From contig JADBXR010000017.1 of assembly GCA_020403425.1 (NCBI GenBank), positions 62,001 to 126,000 of the forward strand: DNA of 64,000 nt. Direction: 5' to 3'. This document shows, piece after piece, positions 1 to 8,863 of the stretch (the stretch's first letter is position 1; each line of letters opens with the position of its first letter). The DNA is from Chitinophagaceae bacterium (GTDB taxonomy: Bacteria > Bacteroidota > Bacteroidia > Chitinophagales > Chitinophagaceae). The notes under the pieces were generated by a model, which was not told the origin of the DNA, ran no database searches, and saw only the letters and a program-made list of their open reading frames with translations. A program made the translations under genes and the position numbers.

Positions 1-1
1 A

Positions 2-2278
2 ATTGACGAAAAATGTCATTTCATTGCTAATGGTAGTTTGAGCAAAATTGTAGAAGGCGACCACAACTATGCCGACAAAGAACGCTATGATTTAATTCTT
101 GTTGATGAAGCACACAAATTCAGGAACCACAGAAGCCAACAGTTCGAGAATTTACAAGTAATCTGCAAATCGGGTCGTGAAAACATTGGTGGAATAGAAG
201 GCTTTGAAAAAAAAGTTGTATTAATTTCTGCAACACCATTGAACAACAAACCCGAAGACATTTACTATCTCATTTCATTATTTCAGGATATTAGAAATAG
301 CAACTTGGGAGAACCCAATTTGCAAAAGTATTTCTATCCGCACATTATCCGATACAAAACGCTTATACAACAAACACCTCTTGACTTACAAGCTATACAG
401 GACATTTTCAACGACATCAGAGATAAAGTTGTAAAGGACATTACCATTCGCAGAACCCGAACTGACCTAAAGAAAAACGAACGCTACGCAAAGGACTTGC
501 AAGAGCAAGGTATCATTTTTCCAAAAGTGGCTGACCCATTTGCCAATGAATATGAATTGCCCCACAACTTAGCGACATTGTTTCTTGACACGGCAAACAG
601 CATCATTGATAAAAACAAAATTGACTTTTTCCGTTATCAGGCAATTGCCTACCTGACAGACGAAGCAAACAACGGACTTTATCAAAGTGCTCAGACAATT
701 TCCCGTTCATTGGCTTTCATTATGCAAACGCAGCTAATTAAGCGTTTGGAAAGTAGTTTTTATGCTTTCAAAAATTCGTTGAGCAAAATCACTGCTTCAA
801 CCAAACAAATGATTGAAATGTATGAAAGAGATAGTGTTTTCATTGCTCCTGATTTAGATATTTCGGACTTGTTGAACAAAGGCTTCACCGATGAAGAAAT
901 TGAAATTGAGATTCTGAAAATAGACGATGAAAAGCCTAAGAACAAAAAGTTCAAACAAGCAGATTTCAAAGCAGGATTTATTGAAGGTTTACGTAGAGAT
1001 TATGAAAACTTACACGCCTTAAATGAAAGATGGCAAGCCATTGAAGAACACAACGACCCGAAATGGAATGTGTTTATTCAGTTGCTTGAAAACGAGTATT
1101 TCAATAAAGACAAAAATGAGTTAGGTAAACTGGTAATCTTCACCGAATCGGCAGACACCTTAAACTACTTGACTTCAAGACTAAAAAAAGAAACGCTTTA
1201 CAAAGTTCTTAGCATCACTTCCGACAACAGGAACAAGGAGTTTGAAACTATTCGTGAAAATTTTGATGCCAACTACGAAGGAACTTTTAGAAACGATTAC
1301 GACATCATTCTGACAACTGATGTATTGGCAGAGGGTATCAACTTACACCGAGCCAATGTAATTGTAAACTATGATACACCTTGGAATCCAACAAGATTGA
1401 TTCAACGTCTTGGTCGTATCAACCGAATTGGAACAAAAGCCCAATACATTTACAATTACAACTTCTACCCTTCCGAACACGGAGACAATCGAATAAATCT
1501 TCGCCAAAAATCTTTGGTAAAACTGCAAAGTAGCCACAGCACTTTTGGAGAAGACAACAAAATCTATACGCTGGACGAGATTATAGACCAGTTCAGAATG
1601 TTTGAGGAAAAGGAGGAAGATAAAGACCTGAGAACAGAATATTTAGAATGGTTGCGTAAATACCGTGAGCAGAACGAAGAGCATTTTAATGCAATCAGAA
1701 AAATGCCTTTAAAAGTCCGCTGCATACGCAAAGCAAGTGAAAAGGAAATCAGTGTTGCATTTGTAAAAAATGGCGACCACAAGAACATCTACTTACATTC
1801 CGATGGAAAGTCGTTTTCAATTCCCTTTGAAAAAGCAGTAAAGATTTTTGAAGCACCAAAATCCGAAGATGGCATTTTTCCAGTTCCTGATTTGCATTAC
1901 AAACACATCAACCACATTCTAGAACAGTTTGAAAGAGACATCACAACTCCTGAAATGATTGGTGGAAACGAAGACAAATTGGACGTAAGGTCAAACAAGG
2001 CGTTGAATGATTTGAATAATTGGTTAGCAAATCAAATTCTATCATCGCCTGAAGCTATTGAAGCAGGAACAAACTTGCTGCCTTTGCTAAAACACGGAAC
2101 ATACACCAACCTAACCAACGAAGTTTATAAATTGAGAAACGAAATAAATCCAATGAAATTGGAAATGGAGTTGATAAAGCTTTCACGGAAATATACGTCC
2201 AAAATTAAACGGGAAGCAAAGAAGGACTTGGAGCCATTGCAACCCAAAATTATCATTTCCGAAACTTTTGTTTCCTAA
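2..2278 (+). CDS. SNF2/DEAH-type helicase, 5' end outside window
   Basis: C-terminal part of a superfamily 2 helicase of the SNF2 type. The frame is open from the window edge, so the true start and the Walker A motif lie upstream; the TTG at base 38 is not a convincing start. Visible motifs: DEAHKFRN (motif II, about bases 104-127), LISATPLNN (motif III), then the second RecA-like lobe with LVIFTESADT, TTDVLAEGINLH and QRLGRINRIG (motif VI). A long helical C-terminal region follows. The gene ends 12 bases before the methylase, so the two are probably co-transcribed. Helicases of this kind sit next to adenine methylases in DISARM class 1 and similar phage-defence loci. A role in DNA translocation or restriction is inferred from that context. 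Confidence 0.85.
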   Translation: MDEKCHFIANGSLSKIVEGDHNYADKERYDLILVDEAHKFRNHRSQQFENLQVICKSGRENIGGIEGFEKKVVLISATPLNNKPEDIYYLISLFQDIRNSNLGEPNLQKYFYPHIIRYKTLIQQTPLDLQAIQDIFNDIRDKVVKDITIRRTRTDLKKNERYAKDLQEQGIIFPKVADPFANEYELPHNLATLFLDTANSIIDKNKIDFFRYQAIAYLTDEANNGLYQSAQTISRSLAFIMQTQLIKRLESSFYAFKNSLSKITASTKQMIEMYERDSVFIAPDLDISDLLNKGFTDEEIEIEILKIDDEKPKNKKFKQADFKAGFIEGLRRDYENLHALNERWQAIEEHNDPKWNVFIQLLENEYFNKDKNELGKLVIFTESADTLNYLTSRLKKETLYKVLSITSDNRNKEFETIRENFDANYEGTFRNDYDIILTTDVLAEGINLHRANVIVNYDTPWNPTRLIQRLGRINRIGTKAQYIYNYNFYPSEHGDNRINLRQKSLVKLQSSHSTFGEDNKIYTLDEIIDQFRMFEEKEEDKDLRTEYLEWLRKYREQNEEHFNAIRKMPLKVRCIRKASEKEISVAFVKNGDHKNIYLHSDGKSFSIPFEKAVKIFEAPKSEDGIFPVPDLHYKHINHILEQFERDITTPEMIGGNEDKLDVRSNKALNDLNNWLANQILSSPEAIEAGTNLLPLLKHGTYTNLTNEVYKLRNEINPMKLEMELIKLSRKYTSKIKREAKKDLEPLQPKIIISETFVS

Positions 2279-2290
2279 ACGACTTGCACA

Positions 2291-5200
2291 ATGATAATTA
2301 CAGAAATAAGACAAATACTCGAAAGTCCATACAATAGAAAAGTATGGAAAGGCTTTTTGCAAACACAGTTTACCAACAATAAACTGAATGCAGAAGACCG
2401 TGTCATTTCGTTATCTGACAAAACATTGAGTAAGCAATGTTTAAGTTTGGGTAACTACGAAATAAACGAATACACCAAAATCGGAATCTTTGAAGTTGAA
2501 CTAAATGAGAAAGTAAACATAACCCGAAACCGTGTTGCTTTAAGGAACTTAATTAAAGACCTGACTAAACAGGTTGCTGGTGCAATGGTGGTTTTTGTGC
2601 AGGGTGACAAGTGGCGTTTCAGTTACATCAGCAAACGAAAGGTTAAGAACAAAGAAACCAACGAAATACAAGACAAAGAAACCGCACCCAAACGCTACAC
2701 ATACTTGTTTGGTAAAGGTGAAAAAGCCCTTACTGCTGCTATTCGCTTTGATAAACTCATTCAAAAGCAGCAAGAAAATATATTTCAGTTTCTTTCTTTA
2801 GACGACTTTGAGGAAGCCTTCTCAGTGGAGAAATTGAGCAAGGAATTCTTTAAGAATTACAAAGACACTTACGAAGATTTTGTTCAATTCCTTACTGGTA
2901 AGAGATACGGCAAGAAAGGAAACAAATATGTGGAGCAAGTGATCCACCAACCCGATTGGCAATTAACGGCACTTTTTAATAAAGACGAAAAACAAGCCCG
3001 TGACTTCTGTAAACGAATGATGGGGCGTATTGTCTTTTTGTATTTCATTCAAAAGAAAGGTTGGTTGGCTGTTGCACAAGGCAAAAAATGGGGAGAAGGT
3101 AATCCAGATTATTTGTATGACCTTTTCAAAAAATCAAAACACAAAGATGACTTCTATTTTCAGGAGTTAGTGCCATTATTCTTTAAAACACTGAATAATC
3201 CTGACTCTGAAAAAAGTTCTCACACCCTACGTTTTCCTTACTTAAATGGTGGATTGTTTGACGACAGCCAGGACAGGAAATACAATAAGTTGCATTTGCC
3301 AGAGCATATTTTTCAAAACTTGTTTGAAACCTTCAACAATTACAACTTCACCATTTACGAAGATGCACCGGACGAGCACACAGTAGCCGTTGACCCTGAA
3401 ATGCTCGGACACATTTTTGAAAACTTATTGGAAGACAACAAAGACAAAGGAGCATTCTACACACCCAAAGAGATAGTGCATTATATGTGCAAGGAAAGTT
3501 TGAAAGCTTATCTCTTTGCATACGATGAACAAAGCTTTGCCAATAGCGAATTGGCAAAACTAACCATTGACAAAGTAATTCAACAACAAGAATTAGACAG
3601 CGAGGAAAAGCAGTTTGCCGAAAAGAATGCTTTTAAGATAATTGATGCGTTTGAGCAAGTAAAAATTTGTGACCCAGCTATTGGTTCTGGTGCATTCCCT
3701 ATGGGATTGTTACAAGAGATATTCAATGCACAAATCTATTTGCAGGAACTCAAAGGATTTAAAAAGGGTGTTTCAGATGCAGACATTAAAAAGCACATTA
3801 TTGAAGAAAGCATATACGGTGTGGACATTGATGCTGGGGCTGTAGATATAGCACGTTTACGTTTTTGGTTGAGCTTGGTGGTTGACGAACAAGAACCACA
3901 ACCATTGCCAAACCTTGACTTCAAAATCATTTGTGCAAACACGCTAATACCATTAGGCGAAATCAATAGTTTAGATATGGATGCCAAAGCAAGTTTGGCC
4001 GTGAAGGAATTAGCCAAAATTCGCCACGATTTTTTCAATGTAAGTAGTGAGAGCAAACTAAGTTTAGAAAGGCAATTTAAAAAAGTGCAAACCGATTTGT
4101 TGAGTTTGCGTGAACTCACAACTAAAGACAATTATGAGTTTTATACAAAGCTCTATGAATTCAATCCATTTGACTTTGAGGCTGCACCCTGTTCTTGGTT
4201 TGACCCTTGGTGGATGTTTGGAGTAAAAGATGGTTTTGACATTGTAATCGGAAACCCACCTTACATAAAAGAGCCAACTAACAGAAACGCCTTTGATGGT
4301 TTTAGAAAATCAAAATACTATCAAGGTAAAATGGATTTGTGGTATGGTTTTGCTTGTGTAATGCTCGACAATCTGAAAAAAGATAAGGGCATTTTAACCT
4401 TTATAGCAACTAACAACTGGGTTACAAATGCAGGTGCTTCAAAATTCAGGAATAAAGTTGTTGAGGATGCTCAAATTTTGCAGCTTATTGATTTTGGCAA
4501 CTACAAGATTTTTGAAAGTGCAGATATTCAGACAATGATTATGTTGTTCAAAGCAACTAAAAATGATGCTGAGTATGAGTTTGATTACAGAAAGATTATT
4601 GACACACAAGTTGATTTAGACGACATTGTTCAACTTTTCGGTAGCGTTGGAAATGGGAAAATGAAACTTTTGAATCCAACCTTTAACCGAGAGCAGTTTA
4701 AAGACAAATCATTTCTATTTAGCGAAGGCGGAATTGACGATATTCTAAATGACATTATTAATGCATCAAACTTTCAACTCGATAATCGATTAGAAATTGC
4801 TCAAGGAATAGTTGCACCTCAAGATTTTGTAAATAAAGCCAGTTTAGATGAACTTGGAGGAAACGTAAAATTAAATGAAGGTATTTTCTATTTGAGTGAT
4901 GAAGAGAAAGACAACTTGAATTTAAGTTCAGAAGAACTAAATCTTATAAAGCCATTTTACACAACATCAGAGCTTGATAGATATTACGGTGATAGCGGTA
5001 ATAAATTTTGGGTAATCTACACAGACTCAACTTTTAAAAATCCATTAGCAATGAAACCTTATCCAAATCTCAAAAAACATTTGGATAGATTTCAAAAGGT
5101 TATTACGTCCGACAATAAGCCTTATGGTTTACATAGAGCAAGGAACGAACACTTTTTCATTGAGGAAAAAATTATCTCGCTACGTAAATGTGCAAAACCT

Positions 5201-5758
5201 ACATTCACATACACAAACTTTGATTGCTATGTTTCTCAAACATACTTTGTAATCAAAACAAGACGAGTAAATCAGAAGTATTTGACTGCTTTGCTGAACT
5301 CTAAACTCATTGCATTCTGGTTGAAACATAAAGGTAAGATGCAAGGTTTTCAATATCAGGTTGACAAAGGGCCATTGGTTGAGTTGCCGCTAATTACAAC
5401 GGAACACGAAAAATTATTTGCGTCAATTGTGGACTACATCATTTTCTTAAAAGGTCATTCTGACAAAAAAGTAAATGACTATGTAAGCAATGAACACATG
5501 ATTCAATCATTTGAAGATGTAATAAATGCTTGCGTATATGAGCTTTATTTCTCTGAGCACATGAAAGAGAAAGAAATTGATGTCCTCCGCTTTGCAAAAG
5601 AAATTATCAAACCGCTTGACAAACATGAAAAGGCAATAGAATTAATTAATTCAGTTTACTCAAAATTGAAAGAACCGAGTAATGAAATAAGAAACAGAAT
5701 GCTGCTGTTTGCAACAAGAAGCGAAAATATTCTATTGCCCATCCAAAAGATTTATTGA
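2291..5758 (+). CDS. Eco57I-like N6-adenine DNA methyltransferase, 1155 aa
   Basis: Large DNA methyltransferase of the Eco57I/PglX-like type, expected to transfer a methyl group from S-adenosylmethionine to adenine N6. Motif I DPAIGSGAF is near residue 460 and the catalytic motif IV NPPYI near residue 655, the order expected for gamma-class enzymes. The roughly 330-residue N-terminal region and 350-residue C-terminal region probably hold a regulatory or nuclease part and the target-recognition domain; I see no clear PD-ExK motif. It lies 12 bases after the helicase, and its stop (5756-5758) is followed after one base by the next start. The context suggests that it marks self DNA in a defence operon. 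It could also be a stand-alone type IIG or DISARM drmMI-like enzyme. Confidence 0.88.
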   Translation: MIITEIRQILESPYNRKVWKGFLQTQFTNNKLNAEDRVISLSDKTLSKQCLSLGNYEINEYTKIGIFEVELNEKVNITRNRVALRNLIKDLTKQVAGAMVVFVQGDKWRFSYISKRKVKNKETNEIQDKETAPKRYTYLFGKGEKALTAAIRFDKLIQKQQENIFQFLSLDDFEEAFSVEKLSKEFFKNYKDTYEDFVQFLTGKRYGKKGNKYVEQVIHQPDWQLTALFNKDEKQARDFCKRMMGRIVFLYFIQKKGWLAVAQGKKWGEGNPDYLYDLFKKSKHKDDFYFQELVPLFFKTLNNPDSEKSSHTLRFPYLNGGLFDDSQDRKYNKLHLPEHIFQNLFETFNNYNFTIYEDAPDEHTVAVDPEMLGHIFENLLEDNKDKGAFYTPKEIVHYMCKESLKAYLFAYDEQSFANSELAKLTIDKVIQQQELDSEEKQFAEKNAFKIIDAFEQVKICDPAIGSGAFPMGLLQEIFNAQIYLQELKGFKKGVSDADIKKHIIEESIYGVDIDAGAVDIARLRFWLSLVVDEQEPQPLPNLDFKIICANTLIPLGEINSLDMDAKASLAVKELAKIRHDFFNVSSESKLSLERQFKKVQTDLLSLRELTTKDNYEFYTKLYEFNPFDFEAAPCSWFDPWWMFGVKDGFDIVIGNPPYIKEPTNRNAFDGFRKSKYYQGKMDLWYGFACVMLDNLKKDKGILTFIATNNWVTNAGASKFRNKVVEDAQILQLIDFGNYKIFESADIQTMIMLFKATKNDAEYEFDYRKIIDTQVDLDDIVQLFGSVGNGKMKLLNPTFNREQFKDKSFLFSEGGIDDILNDIINASNFQLDNRLEIAQGIVAPQDFVNKASLDELGGNVKLNEGIFYLSDEEKDNLNLSSEELNLIKPFYTTSELDRYYGDSGNKFWVIYTDSTFKNPLAMKPYPNLKKHLDRFQKVITSDNKPYGLHRARNEHFFIEEKIISLRKCAKPTFTYTNFDCYVSQTYFVIKTRRVNQKYLTALLNSKLIAFWLKHKGKMQGFQYQVDKGPLVELPLITTEHEKLFASIVDYIIFLKGHSDKKVNDYVSNEHMIQSFEDVINACVYELYFSEHMKEKEIDVLRFAKEIIKPLDKHEKAIELINSVYSKLKEPSNEIRNRMLLFATRSENILLPIQKIY

Positions 5759-5759
5759 A

Positions 5760-7469
5760 ATGAAAAGAATTTCCAAACTCACAATAAATAACTTCAAGGC
5801 ATTCAAAGAGAGTGAAACAATTCACTTTGACTCTAAAAATATTCTCGTTCACGGCACAAATGGAAGTGGTAAATCATCTGTATATTGGACACTCTACACA
5901 TTCCTACAAAGTAGCGTTAAAACAGACTTAGCTGAAGTTCATAAATATTTTCGGCTAAATGACCCTCAAAGTCTGAGAAACATTCATGCAGAAGATGAAG
6001 CAGACTCATTTATTGAACTTGAATTAGAAGATACAGAAAGTCACCTCAAACAAACCTACAAGATTTCAGAAACACTTGTTAATACACAAGAACCGGGTGA
6101 TAGCAATATAAAAGATGCAAACCAAGCCAGTGATTTTATCAATTATCGCTTATTACTGAACTTTTATAATTCTGCACATTCTGAGGAAATTGAATTGTTT
6201 TGGGTATTTCATAGGGATATTCTTCCCTATTTCAATAATGCAAATGGTGAAAATTTTGGAGAACTTTATAAGTCTATATCCGAAAACACCTTGGGTAAAA
6301 GGAAAGAAACTGAAAGGAACAACAGAGGTATTGCAAAGCTAAGCGGATTGACCATTAGAACTTTAAAACGGAATTACAATACAGAAATTGAGAATTTTAA
6401 TAGGGCTTTAGAAACTTTCGTAATAGAACTTATACAGCCAGCAAACAACTTCCTGAATAGACATTTTCTTAACAATGATGCTTCGTTGAAAATATCACTA
6501 TCACTGGCTGAAGATGCATCATACAATGAGAGAACTGATGAACTAAGTCCACCTAGCATTAAGATGACTATTGAGCAAATGCTCGAAGATGGAACCTACA
6601 AGTTGATAAATCGTCCACACTCGTTTTTAAATGAAGCAAGATTAACTCAAATCGCTTTATCAGTGCGTTTGGCTGCAATGCTTTACCGACCGCAAGCCAA
6701 TGACCTTTTCAAATTTTTAGTTCTTGATGATATGCTCATAAGTTTAGATATGAGTAATCGAATGACAGTTGTAAAAATCATTCTTACAGACCCTGATTTT
6801 GCAGATTTTCAACTCATCATTCTAACACACGACAAAGCCTTTTTTAATCTTATAAAGCGTAAGACAATTTCACAAGATTGGAAATATTTTGATTTTGTAA
6901 GAGATAATCATCCAGCAAGCAAACCAGTTATAAGGGATTCAAAGACCGATTTGGAGAAAGCCAAAGAATATTTTGAAAACAAAGACTTTGATGGCTGTGC
7001 TAACTTTTTACGAAAGGCAGCAGAAAATATGCTTACTCATTTCATTGACCCTAATATGAATGAGATTGATTCAGGATTTGAAACATTATCAAATAAAATT
7101 AACAGGGCTATAAACACTGTTGGTGAGGATGGTTATATGAAATTTAAGCAAAGTTTCATTAGAGCCTCGTTAACTCCTGATGAAATCAAACTTATTGAAA
7201 CTGATTTTGAAAATGATGGTGCGTTAAGCCCTGAAATAAAAGGGAAACTGAGAGGTTTGAAAAAGTCACTTCTAAAATTCACAGTTGAGCAAAATTTGCA
7301 ACAAGCAACTTCAAGAAATGTATTAACCGAATTGCAAGAGATAAAAGATAGAATTCTTAACCCTCATTCACACGGAAACGACATGCCATTGTATGAACAA
7401 GAATTGAAGGACGCAATTGAAGTTATTGAAGAATTGAAAGTATTTCTTGATTCTAAAGCACAACCTTAA
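5760..7469 (+). CDS. AAA/SMC-like ATPase, 569 aa
   Basis: P-loop ATPase of the RecF/SMC-like group often found in defence islands. Walker A GTNGSGKS is close to the N-terminus (about residue 30), after the usual beta-strand INNFKAFKES. A Walker B-like LVLDDMLISLD occurs near residue 320 and is followed by a D-loop and IILTHD, the switch histidine pattern of ABC ATPases. The intervening region is short, so there is no long coiled coil. The C-terminal 150 residues are helical and resemble a HEPN-like or regulatory region, but I do not recognise a catalytic motif there. I chose the ATG at 5760, one base after the methylase stop; an in-frame ATG at 5709 would add 17 residues inside the methylase gene. 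The partner effector is unknown. Confidence 0.82.
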   Translation: MKRISKLTINNFKAFKESETIHFDSKNILVHGTNGSGKSSVYWTLYTFLQSSVKTDLAEVHKYFRLNDPQSLRNIHAEDEADSFIELELEDTESHLKQTYKISETLVNTQEPGDSNIKDANQASDFINYRLLLNFYNSAHSEEIELFWVFHRDILPYFNNANGENFGELYKSISENTLGKRKETERNNRGIAKLSGLTIRTLKRNYNTEIENFNRALETFVIELIQPANNFLNRHFLNNDASLKISLSLAEDASYNERTDELSPPSIKMTIEQMLEDGTYKLINRPHSFLNEARLTQIALSVRLAAMLYRPQANDLFKFLVLDDMLISLDMSNRMTVVKIILTDPDFADFQLIILTHDKAFFNLIKRKTISQDWKYFDFVRDNHPASKPVIRDSKTDLEKAKEYFENKDFDGCANFLRKAAENMLTHFIDPNMNEIDSGFETLSNKINRAINTVGEDGYMKFKQSFIRASLTPDEIKLIETDFENDGALSPEIKGKLRGLKKSLLKFTVEQNLQQATSRNVLTELQEIKDRILNPHSHGNDMPLYEQELKDAIEVIEELKVFLDSKAQP

Positions 7470-7471
7470 GA

Positions 7472-8863
7472 ATGTTCATCACTCAACCCAAAATATTCAT
7501 TAGTAGCACAGTTTTCGATTTAACAAACGAAAGAACTGCTGCATACAATGCAGTGAATAAGGTTGGTGGTTTTCCTGTGATGTCAGAGAAGACAATGGAA
7601 GCACAAAGCACAGATTCGTTAACGGCTTGTTTGAGCAAGGTAATGGAATCGGATATTTATGTGCTAATTCTTGGTAGCCGTTATGGTTGGCAGCCCGAAG
7701 GAAAAGAATCTATCACCGAATTAGAATATCAAACTGCACGTAGCAAAAATATTCCTGTGTTGGTTATTAATACAACCTATCCAAAAGAATCGTTACAAAA
7801 GGATTTTGAAGGACGGGTTGAGCCAAACTATTTTAGAAAAACTGTTAATGATGCCTTTGAATTAGAAAGAGAGCTTGAACAAGCTTTAAAAACTGAAATT
7901 GATAAAAAGCAGAACGAGTATTTCAATAGAACCGAAGCGGTTTATTCTAACCTCGTAAAGATTCAATTTCCAAGTCATTTATATATTGCAGATTTGGATA
8001 TTGATAAGAAGGCTGTTAAGCAATATAACAAAGAAAGGAAACGCCCCTTTTTCAAACCAAATTTACACGATTATGCAGTTTCTGCATTGTATATGCAGGA
8101 TATTTCATTCCCTCACGACTGGTTGGTTTGGGATGGCAAAATTATCACTTTTCACAACCTTCAAGATGATTCAGTAGGCTTAACCAAAATAATTGACAAA
8201 GGAACAGCAGAACCTTTTTCTTGTGATGAGTTTTATGATACATCATCAGACCATTTATCACAATTCAAATATCTCTTAAAGAAATGCTTCGAAGCGAAAC
8301 TTCATAAACTCAAAATTAAATGGTTCAAAGAAGAGAAATTGTTTGTATTTCTTCCTTCTCAATCAGATGAATTAGGCAGGTGGCAACCAAGGTCTATTGA
8401 ATGGACAAAAACAGTGAAGCGAGCCACTCGGAAAGTCGTTGACATAAAGTATGATTTAAAGGACAAGACAAAGGTTTTTAATCTTAAATGTTTGGCCTTC
8501 AAAACTGGCTTTGAAAACTTTGAAAACGACTGGTATTTAGCTTTAAAACCTGAATGGATTTTCCTTTGGAATGATTTGAGAGTATGCAATTATGCTTACA
8601 AAAACATTCAATGGCTCAAAAAAAATGAGCGTAATATGCACGTATTTAATCATTACAACTTTATACTTCGTTATCTCCAGCCCTCACAAATGGAATCTCT
8701 ATTTATGGAATACAAGGATTATCCTTTCTTGAAATTGGAGCAAATAGAAAAATTTGATTTTGCTCCTATTGTCCCTGATTCTGTGTGGAGTAGTTTGGAA
8801 GCAGTTGGCAATCAAAAGAAAATGACAGACGAAGATGGTAACGTAGATTTATTTGGAATATGA
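7472..8863 (+). CDS. DUF4062-APAZ protein, candidate effector of short Argonaute
   Basis: Two-part protein of 463 residues. Residues 5-95 match the DUF4062 (TIR-like) pattern: KIFISST, ERTAA, DIYVLILGSRYGW, then SITELEYQTA with a conserved Glu at the position where TIR NADases carry their catalytic Glu. Residues about 170-455 look like an APAZ region, the PAZ-like segment that pairs with short Argonautes; WYLALKPEWIFLW and FNHYNFILRYL near the end are typical in feel. The gene overlaps the Argonaute start by 4 bases (ATGA), as expected for subunits of one complex. By analogy with SPARTA (TIR-APAZ) I infer guide-triggered nucleotide (NAD-type) depletion or another toxic activity. DUF4062 chemistry is not established, so the reaction is open. 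Confidence 0.78.
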   Translation: MFITQPKIFISSTVFDLTNERTAAYNAVNKVGGFPVMSEKTMEAQSTDSLTACLSKVMESDIYVLILGSRYGWQPEGKESITELEYQTARSKNIPVLVINTTYPKESLQKDFEGRVEPNYFRKTVNDAFELERELEQALKTEIDKKQNEYFNRTEAVYSNLVKIQFPSHLYIADLDIDKKAVKQYNKERKRPFFKPNLHDYAVSALYMQDISFPHDWLVWDGKIITFHNLQDDSVGLTKIIDKGTAEPFSCDEFYDTSSDHLSQFKYLLKKCFEAKLHKLKIKWFKEEKLFVFLPSQSDELGRWQPRSIEWTKTVKRATRKVVDIKYDLKDKTKVFNLKCLAFKTGFENFENDWYLALKPEWIFLWNDLRVCNYAYKNIQWLKKNERNMHVFNHYNFILRYLQPSQMESLFMEYKDYPFLKLEQIEKFDFAPIVPDSVWSSLEAVGNQKKMTDEDGNVDLFGI

